64,000 nucleotides of DNA, taken from positions 1 through 64,000 of the forward strand of contig CACJMO010000004.1 in NCBI GenBank assembly GCA_902594545.1, read 5' to 3'. This document shows, piece by piece, positions 37,315-46,045 of the stretch. Positions within the stretch are counted from its first letter, which is position 1; the number at the start of each line of letters is the position of its first letter. The notes below the pieces were generated by a model. The model saw only the letters and a program-made list of their open reading frames with translations. It did not search any database and had not been told where the DNA came from. The position numbers and the translations under genes are program-made. Source of the stretch: an uncultured SAR86 cluster bacterium. Its GTDB lineage: Bacteria; Pseudomonadota; Gammaproteobacteria; Magnimaribacterales; Magnimaribacteraceae.

Positions 37315-38496
37315 TTAAAATGCGGGAATATCGGTTTGTGTTCGACCTAAAATAAGAGCATGAATATCATGAGTTCCTTCATAAGTATTCACCACCTCAA
37401 GATTTACCATATGACGCATAATTGGGTATTCGTCAGATATGCCATTACCTCCCAGCATGTCTCTAGACTTTCTAGCTATTTCAAGCGCTTTACCTGTAGA
37501 GTTTCTCTTTATTAAAGAAATTAATTCTGGAGATATATTGTGATCATCCATCAATTGACCAGCTCGAAAACAGCCTTGAAGTCCAATACTTATATCTGTC
37601 TGCATATCAGCGAGTTTAAGTTGTATTAGTTGATTGGATCCTAGGGGTTTATCAAACTGTTTCCTGTCCATCACGTAGTCTCTGGCAGTGTGCCAACAAG
37701 TCTCAGCTGCACCTAATGCACCCCACGCTATCCCATATCTAGCATTGTTTAGGCAACTGAAAGGTCCTTTGAGACCCTCAATATTTGGTAACATCTGGCT
37801 TTCATCAACAAAAACATCTTCCATAACAATTTGACCGGTTACGGAGGCTCTTAGGGCAAGCTTTCCTTCAATCTTAGGTGCGCTTAGACCCTTCATTCCC
37901 TTTTCTAATATGAATCCTTTGATTTTTCCTTCATCATTCTTTGCCCACACCACGAAGACATCGGCAATAGGGCTATTGGATATCCACATCTTAGCTCCGG
38001 ACAGAGAGTAACCGCCATCAACGGTTTTAGCTCTAGTAATTAACCCTCCAGCGTCAGAGCCATAATCAGGCTCTGTTAACCCAAAACAACCAATCTTCTC
38101 TCCTTTAGCTAAGCCAGGAAGATATTTCTCTCTTTGTTCTTCTGATCCAAAAGCATATATTGGATACATCACCAAGGAAGATTGAACACTCATCATGGAT
38201 CTGTATCCTGAGTCTACCCTTTCAACCTCTCTTGCTATCAATCCATAACTTATGTAGTCCACTCCAGGACAATCATAGCCACTGATAGTTGAACCCAAAA
38301 GACCTACAGAGCCCATTTCTTGGAAAATAGAAGGATCAGTTTCCTCATTCCTAAAAGCTTCCCTAACCCTGGGCAAGAGCTTATCTTGGGCAAATTGATG
38401 GGCTGTATCCCTCACCATTCTTTGATCATCAGAAAGTTGCTGTTCTAGTAGAAAAGGATCTTTCCAATTTATAGATTGCCAAGTATTGCTTGCCAT
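37315..38496 (-). CDS. gcdH: Glutaryl-CoA dehydrogenase
   Basis: Acyl-CoA dehydrogenase of 393 residues that oxidises and decarboxylates glutaryl-CoA to crotonyl-CoA (lysine, tryptophan and aromatic breakdown). FAD/acyl sites [15 protein letters not shown] and [18 protein letters not shown], and catalytic Glu in [17 protein letters not shown], are as in Gcd[16 protein letters not shown] is the usual GcdH block. Preceded by a GGAG Shine-Dalgarno. Stands alone, facing the tRNA gene. Confidence 0.92.
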   Translation of the reverse strand: MASNTWQSINWKDPFLLEQQLSDDQRMVRDTAHQFAQDKLLPRVREAFRNEETDPSIFQEMGSVGLLGSTISGYDCPGVDYISYGLIAREVERVDSGYRSMMSVQSSLVMYPIYAFGSEEQREKYLPGLAKGEKIGCFGLTEPDYGSDAGGLITRAKTVDGGYSLSGAKMWISNSPIADVFVVWAKNDEGKIKGFILEKGMKGLSAPKIEGKLALRASVTGQIVMEDVFVDESQMLPNIEGLKGPFSCLNNARYGIAWGALGAAETCWHTARDYVMDRKQFDKPLGSNQLIQLKLADMQTDISIGLQGCFRAGQLMDDHNISPELISLIKRNSTGKALEIARKSRDMLGGNGISDEYPIMRHMVNLEVVNTYEGTHDIHALILGRTQTDIPAF

Positions 38497-38571
38497 ATGT
38501 ACTCCATTTTTAAACGAAAATGGATGATATCAGGGCTGGTATCTTAAATAAAACATAAATTGAGATAGATA

Positions 38572-38577
38572 TATAAT
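38572..38577 (+). promoter_or_regulatory. -10 box of the tRNA-Arg gene
   Basis: TATAAT followed by CGC. The predicted start (about 38584) falls one base before the mature tRNA 5' end, so the precursor leader would be extremely short. Confidence 0.5.
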
Positions 38578-38584
38578 CGCTATT

Positions 38585-38659
38585 GGGCTAGTAGCTCAGC
38601 TAGGATAGAGCGTCTGCCTCCGGAGCAGAAGGTCACAGGTTCAAATCCTGTCTAGCCCA
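38585..38659 (+). tRNA. tRNA-Arg (anticodon CCG)
   Basis: 75 nt cloverleaf: acceptor GGGCTAG/CTAGCCC, D stem GCTC/GAGC, anticodon stem TCTGC/GCAGA with loop CTCCGGA (anticodon CCG, reading CGG), T stem ACAGG/CCTGT with loop TTCAAAT, discriminator A at 38659. CCA is not encoded (TTT follows), so it is added post-transcriptionally. Confidence 0.97.
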
Positions 38660-38678
38660 TTTAGTGTATATTGGAGTG

Positions 38679-38933
38679 ATGAAAAAATTATTCATACTTT
38701 TGAGCTGCATAGTTACCGGGTTTTATGCGGCCTCTTATCTATTGATTTGGATATTAGCGATAATTGGCTCAATATTCAGTGTAAGTGTAAGATCAAATAT
38801 TCAAGACATGTTCTATACTCTAAGCTCAGAAGGGCTTGTTGGTTTCTTAATAATAACTCAATTAACTGTAGTTCCATTTATAGCAGGTTGGGTTTCTAAA
38901 TTTTTATACGAGAAATATAAGTCGCTTAAATAG
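38679..38933 (+). CDS. Small inner-membrane protein, unknown
   Basis: 84 residues with two hydrophobic segments (about 5-35 and 52-75) joined by a short polar loop, ending in a basic tail KFLYEKYKSLK. I do not recognise a family. ATG at 38679 assumed, although GGAG lies only 2 bases upstream; in-frame GTG codons at 38664 and 38676 are alternatives. It follows the tRNA by 20 bases and probably shares its transcript. Confidence 0.55.
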   Translation: MKKLFILLSCIVTGFYAASYLLIWILAIIGSIFSVSVRSNIQDMFYTLSSEGLVGFLIITQLTVVPFIAGWVSKFLYEKYKSLK

Positions 38934-39001
38934 TTATATTTTTAGCTCTTTTTTGGGATTCCTGTCTGAAGAAAAACTTATATACTTAAATTTCAATAGA
39001 G

Positions 39002-39011
39002 TTTAGGGGGA
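39002..39011 (+). promoter_or_regulatory. Strong Shine-Dalgarno decamer before the amidohydrolase
   Basis: TTTAGGGGGA, 5 bases before the ATG at 39017. The same ten bases precede the carotenoid oxygenase start (minus strand, 45923-45932). Most other genes here have much weaker sites. Confidence 0.55.
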
Positions 39012-39016
39012 GTGAT

Positions 39017-40651
39017 ATGCAACATGATTTAATCATCAAAAATGGGAATGTTATTGATGGCACTGGTTCTGATTCCTTTTCTGCGGATATAGCAGTTAAA
39101 GATGGAATTATTACTGAAATTGGCCAAATAGACGGTGAAGCGGCTGAGATCATAGATGCTGAAGGTATGACTGTCTCACCTGGTTTTGTGGATATACACA
39201 CTCATTTGGATGCTCAAATTGGATGGGATCCTGAAATGACCCCGATTTGCTGGCATGGTGTAACAACAGCTTTAATTGGAAACTGTGGTCTCACTTTTGC
39301 TCCTTGTAAACCTGAAGATGTCGAAGTTCTGGCTGGTATGATGGAAACAGTTGAGGATATTCCAAAGCAAGCCATTCTATCCGGACTCCCTTGGAATTGG
39401 GAGCACTATGGTGAATATCTCGATATGCTTGAAGAGCTTAAACCCTCATTAAATGTAGCTGGTCTCGTTGGTCATTCTGCTATTCGTTATTACGTTATGG
39501 GAGATAGGTCGTTTGATGAGCAAGCGACAGAAGCTGAAAAGCAGCAAATGGCAGAGATTGTAGAAAAAGCAATGAAAGACGGTGCTGTTGGATTCTCTAC
39601 TAATCGTTACGAACCGCATAAAGCTCCTGATGGTCGCTCAATTCCTGGAACCTTTGCTGAGTGTGCTGAGCTTGTAGAGATTGCAAAAGTTGTTGGACCT
39701 AAAGATGGGCTTATGCAGTTAGTTGGTGCAGATGCCGAGGTAATGAAGTCGGTTGCTGAGACAGAAGGAAGCAGAGTCTTATTTAGCTATGGCTGCTCAG
39801 GTGAAGAAGGGTCTGGGGCCAAGGCTGCGAAGCATCTTGATGAAATGAATTTAGATGGACGCAATATCACAGCAACTACTCATACGCGAGGGTCTGGCTA
39901 TATGTTTGGCCTTCAATCAGGTATACCCATTCAAGGTCCAAAATGGGATGAATTACGAGAGAAAGGTTTTGAAGCCAGATTGGAAGCGATTAATAATGAA
40001 ACCTTCTGTGAGGCTCTAGTAGCAGAAGCACGCGAACCTAAATCTTGTCCTATTCCTCTTCAAAAAGTTTACTTTTTGGGCTTCGATGAGATGCCCGATC
40101 ACAACTCCGCACAAAATCTGATAGAACTATCAAAATCTGCTTCAGAGCATTGGTCCGAAACTTTTTTAAGACTATCGAGAGAAAGTAACGGTAGAGGTCT
40201 TTTCAACTGGCGCATGTTTGGTACTAACCTGAAGGAACAAGGAGACCTTTTTGGCAGTGAAAATCTAATTCCTGGTCTTGGAGATGTCGGCGCTCATGTT
40301 TCTCAAATTATGGATGGAGGTTGGGCTAGCTTCATACTCTCCCATTATGTCCGTGAGAAAGGAGTATTCACACTTCCTCAAGCCATTAAGCGAATGACAG
40401 CAGATCCAGCATCAGTAATCGGCCTTAAAGATCGAGGTGTGCTAAAGGCGGGAATGAAAGCAGACATAAATGTGTTTAACCCCGAAGAAGTTACTGAACT
40501 TCAGCCCTTATTAGTAAATGACTTTCCTGGTGAAGCACCTCGTTATATTCAAAAATCTAAAGGCTTCAAAGCTACGATTGTAAACGGCTCTATCAATGTC
40601 CTTGATGGAGAGCCAACTGGTGCTCGTGCTGGACAAGTACTTAGACATTAA
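39017..40651 (+). CDS. D-aminoacylase/amidohydrolase family protein
   Basis: 544 residues. Metal-dependent amidohydrolase (N-acyl-D-amino-acid deacylase/dihydroorotase-like). Visible metal ligands: HTH in VDIHTHLDAQIGWD, GNCGLTFAPC (the Cys found in D-aminoacylases), VGHSAIR, THTRGSG, and GDVGAHVSQIMDGG. The C-terminal FKATIVNGSINVLDGEPTGARAGQVLR returns to the small beta domain. Likely hydrolyses an N-acyl or cyclic amide; the substrate is unknown. Followed after 45 bases by the ThDP enzyme. Confidence 0.85.
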   Translation: MQHDLIIKNGNVIDGTGSDSFSADIAVKDGIITEIGQIDGEAAEIIDAEGMTVSPGFVDIHTHLDAQIGWDPEMTPICWHGVTTALIGNCGLTFAPCKPEDVEVLAGMMETVEDIPKQAILSGLPWNWEHYGEYLDMLEELKPSLNVAGLVGHSAIRYYVMGDRSFDEQATEAEKQQMAEIVEKAMKDGAVGFSTNRYEPHKAPDGRSIPGTFAECAELVEIAKVVGPKDGLMQLVGADAEVMKSVAETEGSRVLFSYGCSGEEGSGAKAAKHLDEMNLDGRNITATTHTRGSGYMFGLQSGIPIQGPKWDELREKGFEARLEAINNETFCEALVAEAREPKSCPIPLQKVYFLGFDEMPDHNSAQNLIELSKSASEHWSETFLRLSRESNGRGLFNWRMFGTNLKEQGDLFGSENLIPGLGDVGAHVSQIMDGGWASFILSHYVREKGVFTLPQAIKRMTADPASVIGLKDRGVLKAGMKADINVFNPEEVTELQPLLVNDFPGEAPRYIQKSKGFKATIVNGSINVLDGEPTGARAGQVLRH

Positions 40652-40676
40652 ACAATAATTTTCCTAGTAAAAAATT

Positions 40677-40699
40677 CATAGGTTTATAATGAACCTATG
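40677..40699 (+). promoter_or_regulatory. Dyad CATAGGTT-7-AACCTATG around the -10 box and start codon of the ThDP gene
   Basis: Perfect 8-base inverted repeat (arms 40677-40684 and 40692-40699) whose 7-base centre is TATAATG. The -10 hexamer TATAAT (40685-40690) is the spacer and the right arm ends with the ATG start codon. As DNA this is operator-like; as RNA, from an upstream promoter, it would be a hairpin hiding the start codon. Transcription from this -10 would begin at or next to the ATG. Confidence 0.6.
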
Positions 40700-42244
40700 A
40701 ATTCTGCTGACGCTTTACTAAAAACTTTAATTACTAATGGATTAGAAGTTGTTTTTGCTAATCCAGGCACCTCCGAAATGCACCTGGTAGCTGCAATAGA
40801 TCACCATCCAGAAATAAGGCCTGTTTTAGGTTTATTCGAAGGCGTTGTAACTGGTGCAGCTGATGGATATGCAAGAGTGACGGGTAAAGCTGCTGCTAAT
40901 TTATTACATCTAGGACCTGGACTTGGTAATGGCTTTGCCAACATACATAATGCTAGAAAAGCAAAAACTCCAATGCTGAATATAGTTGGGGATCATGCTA
41001 CTTATCATCTGAAATACGATGCTCCCCTGACCTCAGATTTAGACGGTTTAGCAAAAGCATCATCAAATTGGGTGGGTAGAAGTTTATCGCCAGATGACTT
41101 ATCATCTTTAGGCAGCCAGGCTTGGCTGGAAGCACATAAATTTCCGGGTCAAATCGCTACTATGCTTGTTCCGGCAGACTGTGCTTGGGGTGAAACAGAT
41201 AATCTCGGTCCTGTTGTTGAAATTCCTGAGCCAGCTAAAATCGATGATAAAGAAATCGATATAGCCTTTAAAGCTCTGTCTCAAAGCAATAACGCAATGC
41301 TTTTTGTTGGTGGAGATTTTCTTGATGAAGAATCAGTAGGTCTAGCAGGTAAAATTGCTACAGCGGCTAACTGCAGGGTAGCTACAGACACTTTTGTAAA
41401 AAAACACAGAAGAGGTAGAGGGATAACTAAGATAGAACCCATCCCATACTTTGCAGAAATGGCTGAAGAGTATCTTAAAGGAATAGATACCATTGTTTTC
41501 ATAGGCACCAAGCCGCCAGTTTCTTTTTTTGCTTACCCTGGTAAAAAAAGCTATTTATCTCCAGAAAAAGCAAATCTCATTGAGTTATGTTCTCCTTTCC
41601 AAGATGGAAAATATGCCCTAAATGCCTTATGTGAACTTTTCAAAGGATCTGAGATAGATGGCCGCTTTATTCCTGATGAAGATATCAGTATGCCTGATAC
41701 GGGCGACCTAGGACCTGAGAATATAGGACCTATATTTGCAAATCTGCTTCCAGAAGAAGCAATAGTTTGTGATGAGGCTGCAACTTCTGGATTCTTCGTT
41801 ACACCTCACGCCTGGAATGCAAAACCCCTTGATTGGCTAGCCTTAACTGGTGGTTCAATAGGACAAGGCTTGCCTCTTGCCACAGGAGCAGCTATCGGAG
41901 CCCCAGATAGGCCAGTTGTCTGCTTACATGGAGACGGAGGGGCCATGTATACGGTCCAATCGCTTTGGACTCAAGCTAGAGAATCCTTAAATGTAACAAA
42001 TATAATTTTTTCCAATCGATCCTACGCAATCCTAAAAGTAGAGTTAGACAGGGTGGGTGCTTTGGGAACTGGAGATAGAGCTGCATCAATGTTTTCATTA
42101 GATGACCCAGCAATAAACTGGTCTTCTTTAGCTGAATCACTTGGTGTAACTGGTTACAGCACAACTACAGTTGAAGAATTTAAGAAAGCGTTATCTAACA
42201 GTTTGGCTTCGGAAGGCCCGAGCCTGATTGAAGTAATGATCTAG
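40697..42244 (+). CDS. Thiamine diphosphate-dependent enzyme (acetolactate synthase / benzoylformate decarboxylase-like)
   Basis: 515 residues. Pyr domain: VFANPGTSEMHLV and the catalytic Glu in LGLFEGVVTGAADGYARVTG. PP domain: GGSIGQGLPLATGAAIG and the ThDP-Mg motif LHGDGGAMYTVQSLWTQARESLNVTNIIFSNRSYAIL. Sequences like this are often labelled acetolactate synthase large subunit, but no small subunit or ilvC adjoins it and the catabolic neighbours favour a 2-oxo acid decarboxylase or carboligase. Starts inside the dyad noted above and lacks a Shine-Dalgarno. Confidence 0.85.
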   Translation: MNSADALLKTLITNGLEVVFANPGTSEMHLVAAIDHHPEIRPVLGLFEGVVTGAADGYARVTGKAAANLLHLGPGLGNGFANIHNARKAKTPMLNIVGDHATYHLKYDAPLTSDLDGLAKASSNWVGRSLSPDDLSSLGSQAWLEAHKFPGQIATMLVPADCAWGETDNLGPVVEIPEPAKIDDKEIDIAFKALSQSNNAMLFVGGDFLDEESVGLAGKIATAANCRVATDTFVKKHRRGRGITKIEPIPYFAEMAEEYLKGIDTIVFIGTKPPVSFFAYPGKKSYLSPEKANLIELCSPFQDGKYALNALCELFKGSEIDGRFIPDEDISMPDTGDLGPENIGPIFANLLPEEAIVCDEAATSGFFVTPHAWNAKPLDWLALTGGSIGQGLPLATGAAIGAPDRPVVCLHGDGGAMYTVQSLWTQARESLNVTNIIFSNRSYAILKVELDRVGALGTGDRAASMFSLDDPAINWSSLAESLGVTGYSTTTVEEFKKALSNSLASEGPSLIEVMI

Positions 42245-42246
42245 AG

Positions 42247-42906
42247 CTACTTCTTAATAAATTTTGTCCAAGTATCAATAGGTCTTCTGTCAGTTCTTAA
42301 ATCATTGATTGGAGCATTTGGATCTCTGAATCCAATTGCCATGCCACAAAACAACATTTCTTCATCTGGAGCTTCCACGAAAGCAGTTACACTCTCTTGT
42401 TTCATTGCCCAAGCTTCTTGTGGGCAAGTATCCAATCCAGCTTCCCTTGCCAAGAGCATAAACGTTTGAAGAAACATTCCAAGATCTGACCATTGAGGAG
42501 TTCCCATTTGCCTGTCTACAAAACAGAAAAAAGCTGCGGGCGCACCAAAGAATTCATAATTTCTTAGCATTTGCTTAAATCTTCCTTCTTTATCGTCACG
42601 ACCAATGTCTAAGATTGAATACATCTGAACGCCCACTTCAAATCTTGAAGTTTTGTAAGGCTCTTTGAGGTTTTCAGGATAAATAGCATACGCAGGTGTT
42701 TCTGGTTCTGTCCACTCCTCTTGAAACTTTAAGAAAGAAGCCATAGTTTCATTGTTGATAACGTATATTTTCCAAGGCTGTAGATTGCCACCTGAAGCAC
42801 TTCTAGCTGACTTCTCAAGCAGCTCTTTTATAAGCTCATCATCAACTGGATTTTTTAGAAATTCTCTTACCGAAAGTCTTGAATCGACTGCTTCACTAAC
42901 ATCCAT
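42247..42906 (-). CDS. Nitroreductase-family FMN oxidoreductase
   Basis: 219 residues. SRLSVREFLKNPV and ARSASGGNLQPWKIYVIN form the FMN phosphate and flavin contacts, and CGMAIGFRDPNAPIN the C-terminal FMN loop. The family uses NAD(P)H to reduce nitro groups, quinones, enones or flavins. Third gene of the carotenoid oxygenase operon, 8 bases after the acyl-CoA synthetase. It may reduce an enone or quinone product of that pathway (inference). Confidence 0.88.
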   Translation of the reverse strand: MDVSEAVDSRLSVREFLKNPVDDELIKELLEKSARSASGGNLQPWKIYVINNETMASFLKFQEEWTEPETPAYAIYPENLKEPYKTSRFEVGVQMYSILDIGRDDKEGRFKQMLRNYEFFGAPAAFFCFVDRQMGTPQWSDLGMFLQTFMLLAREAGLDTCPQEAWAMKQESVTAFVEAPDEEMLFCGMAIGFRDPNAPINDLRTDRRPIDTWTKFIKK

Positions 42907-42914
42907 GTTGTCTC

Positions 42915-44552
42915 CTAGGTTAATTCCTTTTCAGCTGTTTCTTTAGCCCACTTGTAGTTTGCTTTACCGTTAGGTGCTCGCATAACTTCATCCACAAAAA
43001 GAACTTGCTTGGGTAGCTTGTATCCAGCTAAGTGTTCTCTTGTGAAAGATATCAAATCTTGTTCTTCGATTTCCTTACCTTCTTGAAATGATGCAAGGGC
43101 TACTACTCTCTGGCCAAATCTATCATCTTGTAATCCAACTACCAGGCAATCGTAAATATCATCATGACGCTTAATTGCTTCTTCCACTTCTTCGGGATAA
43201 ACCTTTTCGCCAGCTGTATTAATGCAATTACTTCCTCGACCCAAAAGGGTAATCGTACCGTCTGCTTCAACCTTGGCATAGTCCCCCGGAAAGCTATATC
43301 GAACACCTTGAAACTCCTTAAATGTTTCGGCAGATTTCTTTTCGTCTTTGAAATATCCTAGAGGGACCAATCCACTTGTTCCAATTTTGCCCATTTTGTC
43401 TGATCCCGGCTCAACTATTTCTCCGTCATCAGTAATTACTATAACGCCAGGATTCAAAACGAACTTAGCAGTTTCAGCTGGATTGTCTCTGGAAGCCCTT
43501 GAAGACCCCATGCCTCCTTCAGTTGAACCCATCGCATCGACTAGAACCATATCATGATGTTTCAGCAGACCTTGCTTAACCTCTGAACTCCACATAACTC
43601 CACTTGAAATAACAGTATTAACTGACTCTAAATCATATGGCTGCCCTTCAGAGGCGGCTTTGTCGAGAGCATCCATAATTGGTTTAGCAAAAGCATCACC
43701 CACAATGACAACATTATTTGCCTTCGTTCTTTCTACTTCTTTTAGAAGATTGTCTGGATCAAAACCCAGTTCGGGCAATGTAACTACGGTTCCACCAACC
43801 AGGTGAGGAATTATTGCTCCAAGCCACATGCCCGTTCCATGCATTAGCGGACAGGCAGGTATGCTTACAGGTAAATTGCCTTCATCAGACAGCCTTTTTA
43901 CTTCATCACCTATAGACTCTAAGTCTTCTTTCTCAAGACGTTCCTGAACTGGAATTAAGCCCCAGGCGCCAGCTGTATTTAACATGCCCATTAAGTGCCC
44001 TTCATGCTGATACATGACTCCCTTAGGCATTCCAGTAGTGCCCCCGGTATAGAGCATATATATGTTTTCTCCTGACCTCTCTATTCTTTCCATAGGTTCT
44101 GAAGCAGAAATTGCTGTTTCATAGTCTGTTGCAAAATTCAAAACATCATTTGTTCCGTCATCTACTTGAATAAATAATTTAACCTTTGGTAGTTTGTCTT
44201 TAATGGCCTCTATCTGTTGAGTGTAACAACCTTGATAAAAGACAGCCTCTGAATCTGAATTGTCCAAAAGGTAAATTAATTCTTCTTCTTTATATCTGTA
44301 GTTAACATTTATCGGTACACCTCTAATTTTAAATACACTGTATTGAGCTTCCAGATACTCGTTGGAATTATGCAGATACAGTCCTACCTTGGAGTCATTT
44401 CCAAGACCTGCTTCCGTAAGAACTGAAGCCAGTCGTGCTGCTCTATTGTCATAATCTCTCCAAGTAACTTGCTTATCTCCGCAAATTAGAGCTATCTCAT
44501 CGGGAATTACGTCTGAGTTTCGTTCCCAGACCGTTGCGTATTGTGCTTCCAA
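42915..44552 (-). CDS. Acyl-CoA synthetase (AMP-binding)
   Basis: 545 residues of the ANL superfamily. P-loop MLYTGGTTGMPKGVMYQHEG, motif VDAMGSTEGGMG, PGDYAKVEADGTITLLGRGSNCINTAGEKVYPEEVEEAI, and catalytic Lys in APNGKANYKWA. The fatty/aromatic acid site cannot be read; general resemblance is to FadD-type synthetases of steroid and other bulky acids. Second gene of the operon, 14 bases after the carotenoid oxygenase, so it could activate an acid formed from the cleavage product. Confidence 0.9.
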   Translation of the reverse strand: MEAQYATVWERNSDVIPDEIALICGDKQVTWRDYDNRAARLASVLTEAGLGNDSKVGLYLHNSNEYLEAQYSVFKIRGVPINVNYRYKEEELIYLLDNSDSEAVFYQGCYTQQIEAIKDKLPKVKLFIQVDDGTNDVLNFATDYETAISASEPMERIERSGENIYMLYTGGTTGMPKGVMYQHEGHLMGMLNTAGAWGLIPVQERLEKEDLESIGDEVKRLSDEGNLPVSIPACPLMHGTGMWLGAIIPHLVGGTVVTLPELGFDPDNLLKEVERTKANNVVIVGDAFAKPIMDALDKAASEGQPYDLESVNTVISSGVMWSSEVKQGLLKHHDMVLVDAMGSTEGGMGSSRASRDNPAETAKFVLNPGVIVITDDGEIVEPGSDKMGKIGTSGLVPLGYFKDEKKSAETFKEFQGVRYSFPGDYAKVEADGTITLLGRGSNCINTAGEKVYPEEVEEAIKRHDDIYDCLVVGLQDDRFGQRVVALASFQEGKEIEEQDLISFTREHLAGYKLPKQVLFVDEVMRAPNGKANYKWAKETAEKELT

Positions 44553-44566
44553 AATAACCTCCTAAT

Positions 44567-45916
44567 TTAATTTTGTATCCAACTTCCATGAGCTCCATAT
44601 GGAACTCTTTGAGGAATAATAACCTCAGCAACCGGTTCATGATCAAATGCTTCCGCATCAATGATAACTAGTTTTGATTGTCTTGTTTCCCTTTCATGAA
44701 CAAGAGACAAAATCCATCCTTCATCTTCTTTGGAAGAACCGGGTTTAGGAGCAAAAACAGGTTCTCCGCCTGCAACATTTTTACCTAAGTAATGATCGGT
44801 TCTCTTGCCTGACTCTAAATGATATTTAAATAAATTCTCTCCAAAAGTAAGGTCCTCAACATCTGTTTTCAGCTGCATACAGTAACCAAATTCAGAATTA
44901 AGGCCTATTAAGCTATCGTTGATTCTTGGGAAATCACATGCCCCATCATCTAGTTGCTCTTCAGTAACAATACCTGTCTCAAGATCTATAACCCAGCGCC
45001 ACAATCTAGCTACAGTTGTCTCGCCTCCGTAAATATCTTTAAAGCCTCCCACCATTGCTTCTTGCTGTCTAGAGACATATAAAACTATCTTATTTCCAAT
45101 CTCAAATGAATTAAAGCTATGGAATACGAAACAAGGATCTATATCAAACCACCTAACATCTGAATTATTTCCATCCCTTGGCATTACTCCTAATCTTGCT
45201 CCACATTCTGGTTTAAATCCAAAAGGGGAACCTGTTGAGGCAGCCAAATCCATATCTGAAACTATAGGAAGGTCCATAAAAATAACGTAGTTTCTGGTAA
45301 TGTTCCAATCATGCATCATTACTGGTCTTGGCAGTTCTATGGCTTCAGATTGAACAAGAGCTCCTTCATTGCTGACTCTGTAATAATTTAAAAAAGGTTC
45401 GCTGAACATTGAGTAACCAAAGAAAAGCATCTCTCCAGTTTCAGGACAGACCCTTGGGTGTGCCGTCATAGCAGTATCTAATTTTCCTTCGAAATCCTCT
45501 ACACCCACCGTATCAAGTTCTTTATTAACGCACCAAGGTAATGAGGTCTCTTCTAGGGCTAATAATTTACCTGCGTGATTCACAATATGAGTATTTGCCG
45601 GAGAAGCAGCTAAATCTCCAAAAGAAGACATTACATTTAAGTCATTTTCATAATAAGGAGTTTTAACGTATCGATTCTTGTAAGATGCTTTTCCATTTTC
45701 AAGATAAACTCCGTGTAGCATTCCGTTACCAAAAAACCAGTGATCGCTGTAACCTGACACTGGATTAAAACCATTTCTGACGAATAAACCTGACAGGTCT
45801 TCAGGTATCTTGCCTTTAACTTCAAGATTTTGAACGGTTAGCTCTTGCTCTACAGGCGCCCAGTTGCCTTTTAAATGCCAATGAAGTTTTTTTTCAGTGC
45901 CCGTTATGTCACCCAT
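44567..45916 (-). CDS. Carotenoid/apocarotenoid oxygenase (RPE65 family)
   Basis: 449-residue non-heme iron dioxygenase of the carotenoid cleavage/lignostilbene family. Four His ligands are visible in TAHPRVCP, VMMHDWNIT, VFHSFNSFE and YGAHGSW, with the seven-blade propeller pattern beginning DLSGLFVRNGFNP. It cleaves a C=C bond in a carotenoid, apocarotenoid or stilbene; substrate unknown. No signal peptide. It leads the operon with the acyl-CoA synthetase and nitroreductase and starts after a TTTAGGGGGA site. Confidence 0.92.
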   Translation of the reverse strand: MGDITGTEKKLHWHLKGNWAPVEQELTVQNLEVKGKIPEDLSGLFVRNGFNPVSGYSDHWFFGNGMLHGVYLENGKASYKNRYVKTPYYENDLNVMSSFGDLAASPANTHIVNHAGKLLALEETSLPWCVNKELDTVGVEDFEGKLDTAMTAHPRVCPETGEMLFFGYSMFSEPFLNYYRVSNEGALVQSEAIELPRPVMMHDWNITRNYVIFMDLPIVSDMDLAASTGSPFGFKPECGARLGVMPRDGNNSDVRWFDIDPCFVFHSFNSFEIGNKIVLYVSRQQEAMVGGFKDIYGGETTVARLWRWVIDLETGIVTEEQLDDGACDFPRINDSLIGLNSEFGYCMQLKTDVEDLTFGENLFKYHLESGKRTDHYLGKNVAGGEPVFAPKPGSSKEDEGWILSLVHERETRQSKLVIIDAEAFDHEPVAEVIIPQRVPYGAHGSWIQN

Positions 45917-46033
45917 AGCTTTTCCCCCTAAATTAGAAGATCAGTTATAGCAAAAAAAAGGTCTCAGTTATAGAGAAATTTAAGTCATCCAAATAGGTTG
46001 CCTCGCTGAATTTCAGATGTCAAAAGGTGATGT

Positions 46034-46039
46034 TATAGT
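46034..46039 (+). promoter_or_regulatory. Extended -10 box of the serine hydrolase gene
   Basis: TGTTATAGTT: TGn followed by TATAGT. Six bases then lie between it and the ATG at 46046, so the transcript would start at the start codon, and no Shine-Dalgarno is present. Confidence 0.45.
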
Positions 46040-46045
46040 TATTTC

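Noticed and set aside
40697-42244. ThDP gene as true acetolactate synthase (ilvB/ilvI)
   Set aside because: No ilvN/ilvH regulatory subunit or ilvC is adjacent, and its neighbours are catabolic; kept as a general ThDP enzyme.
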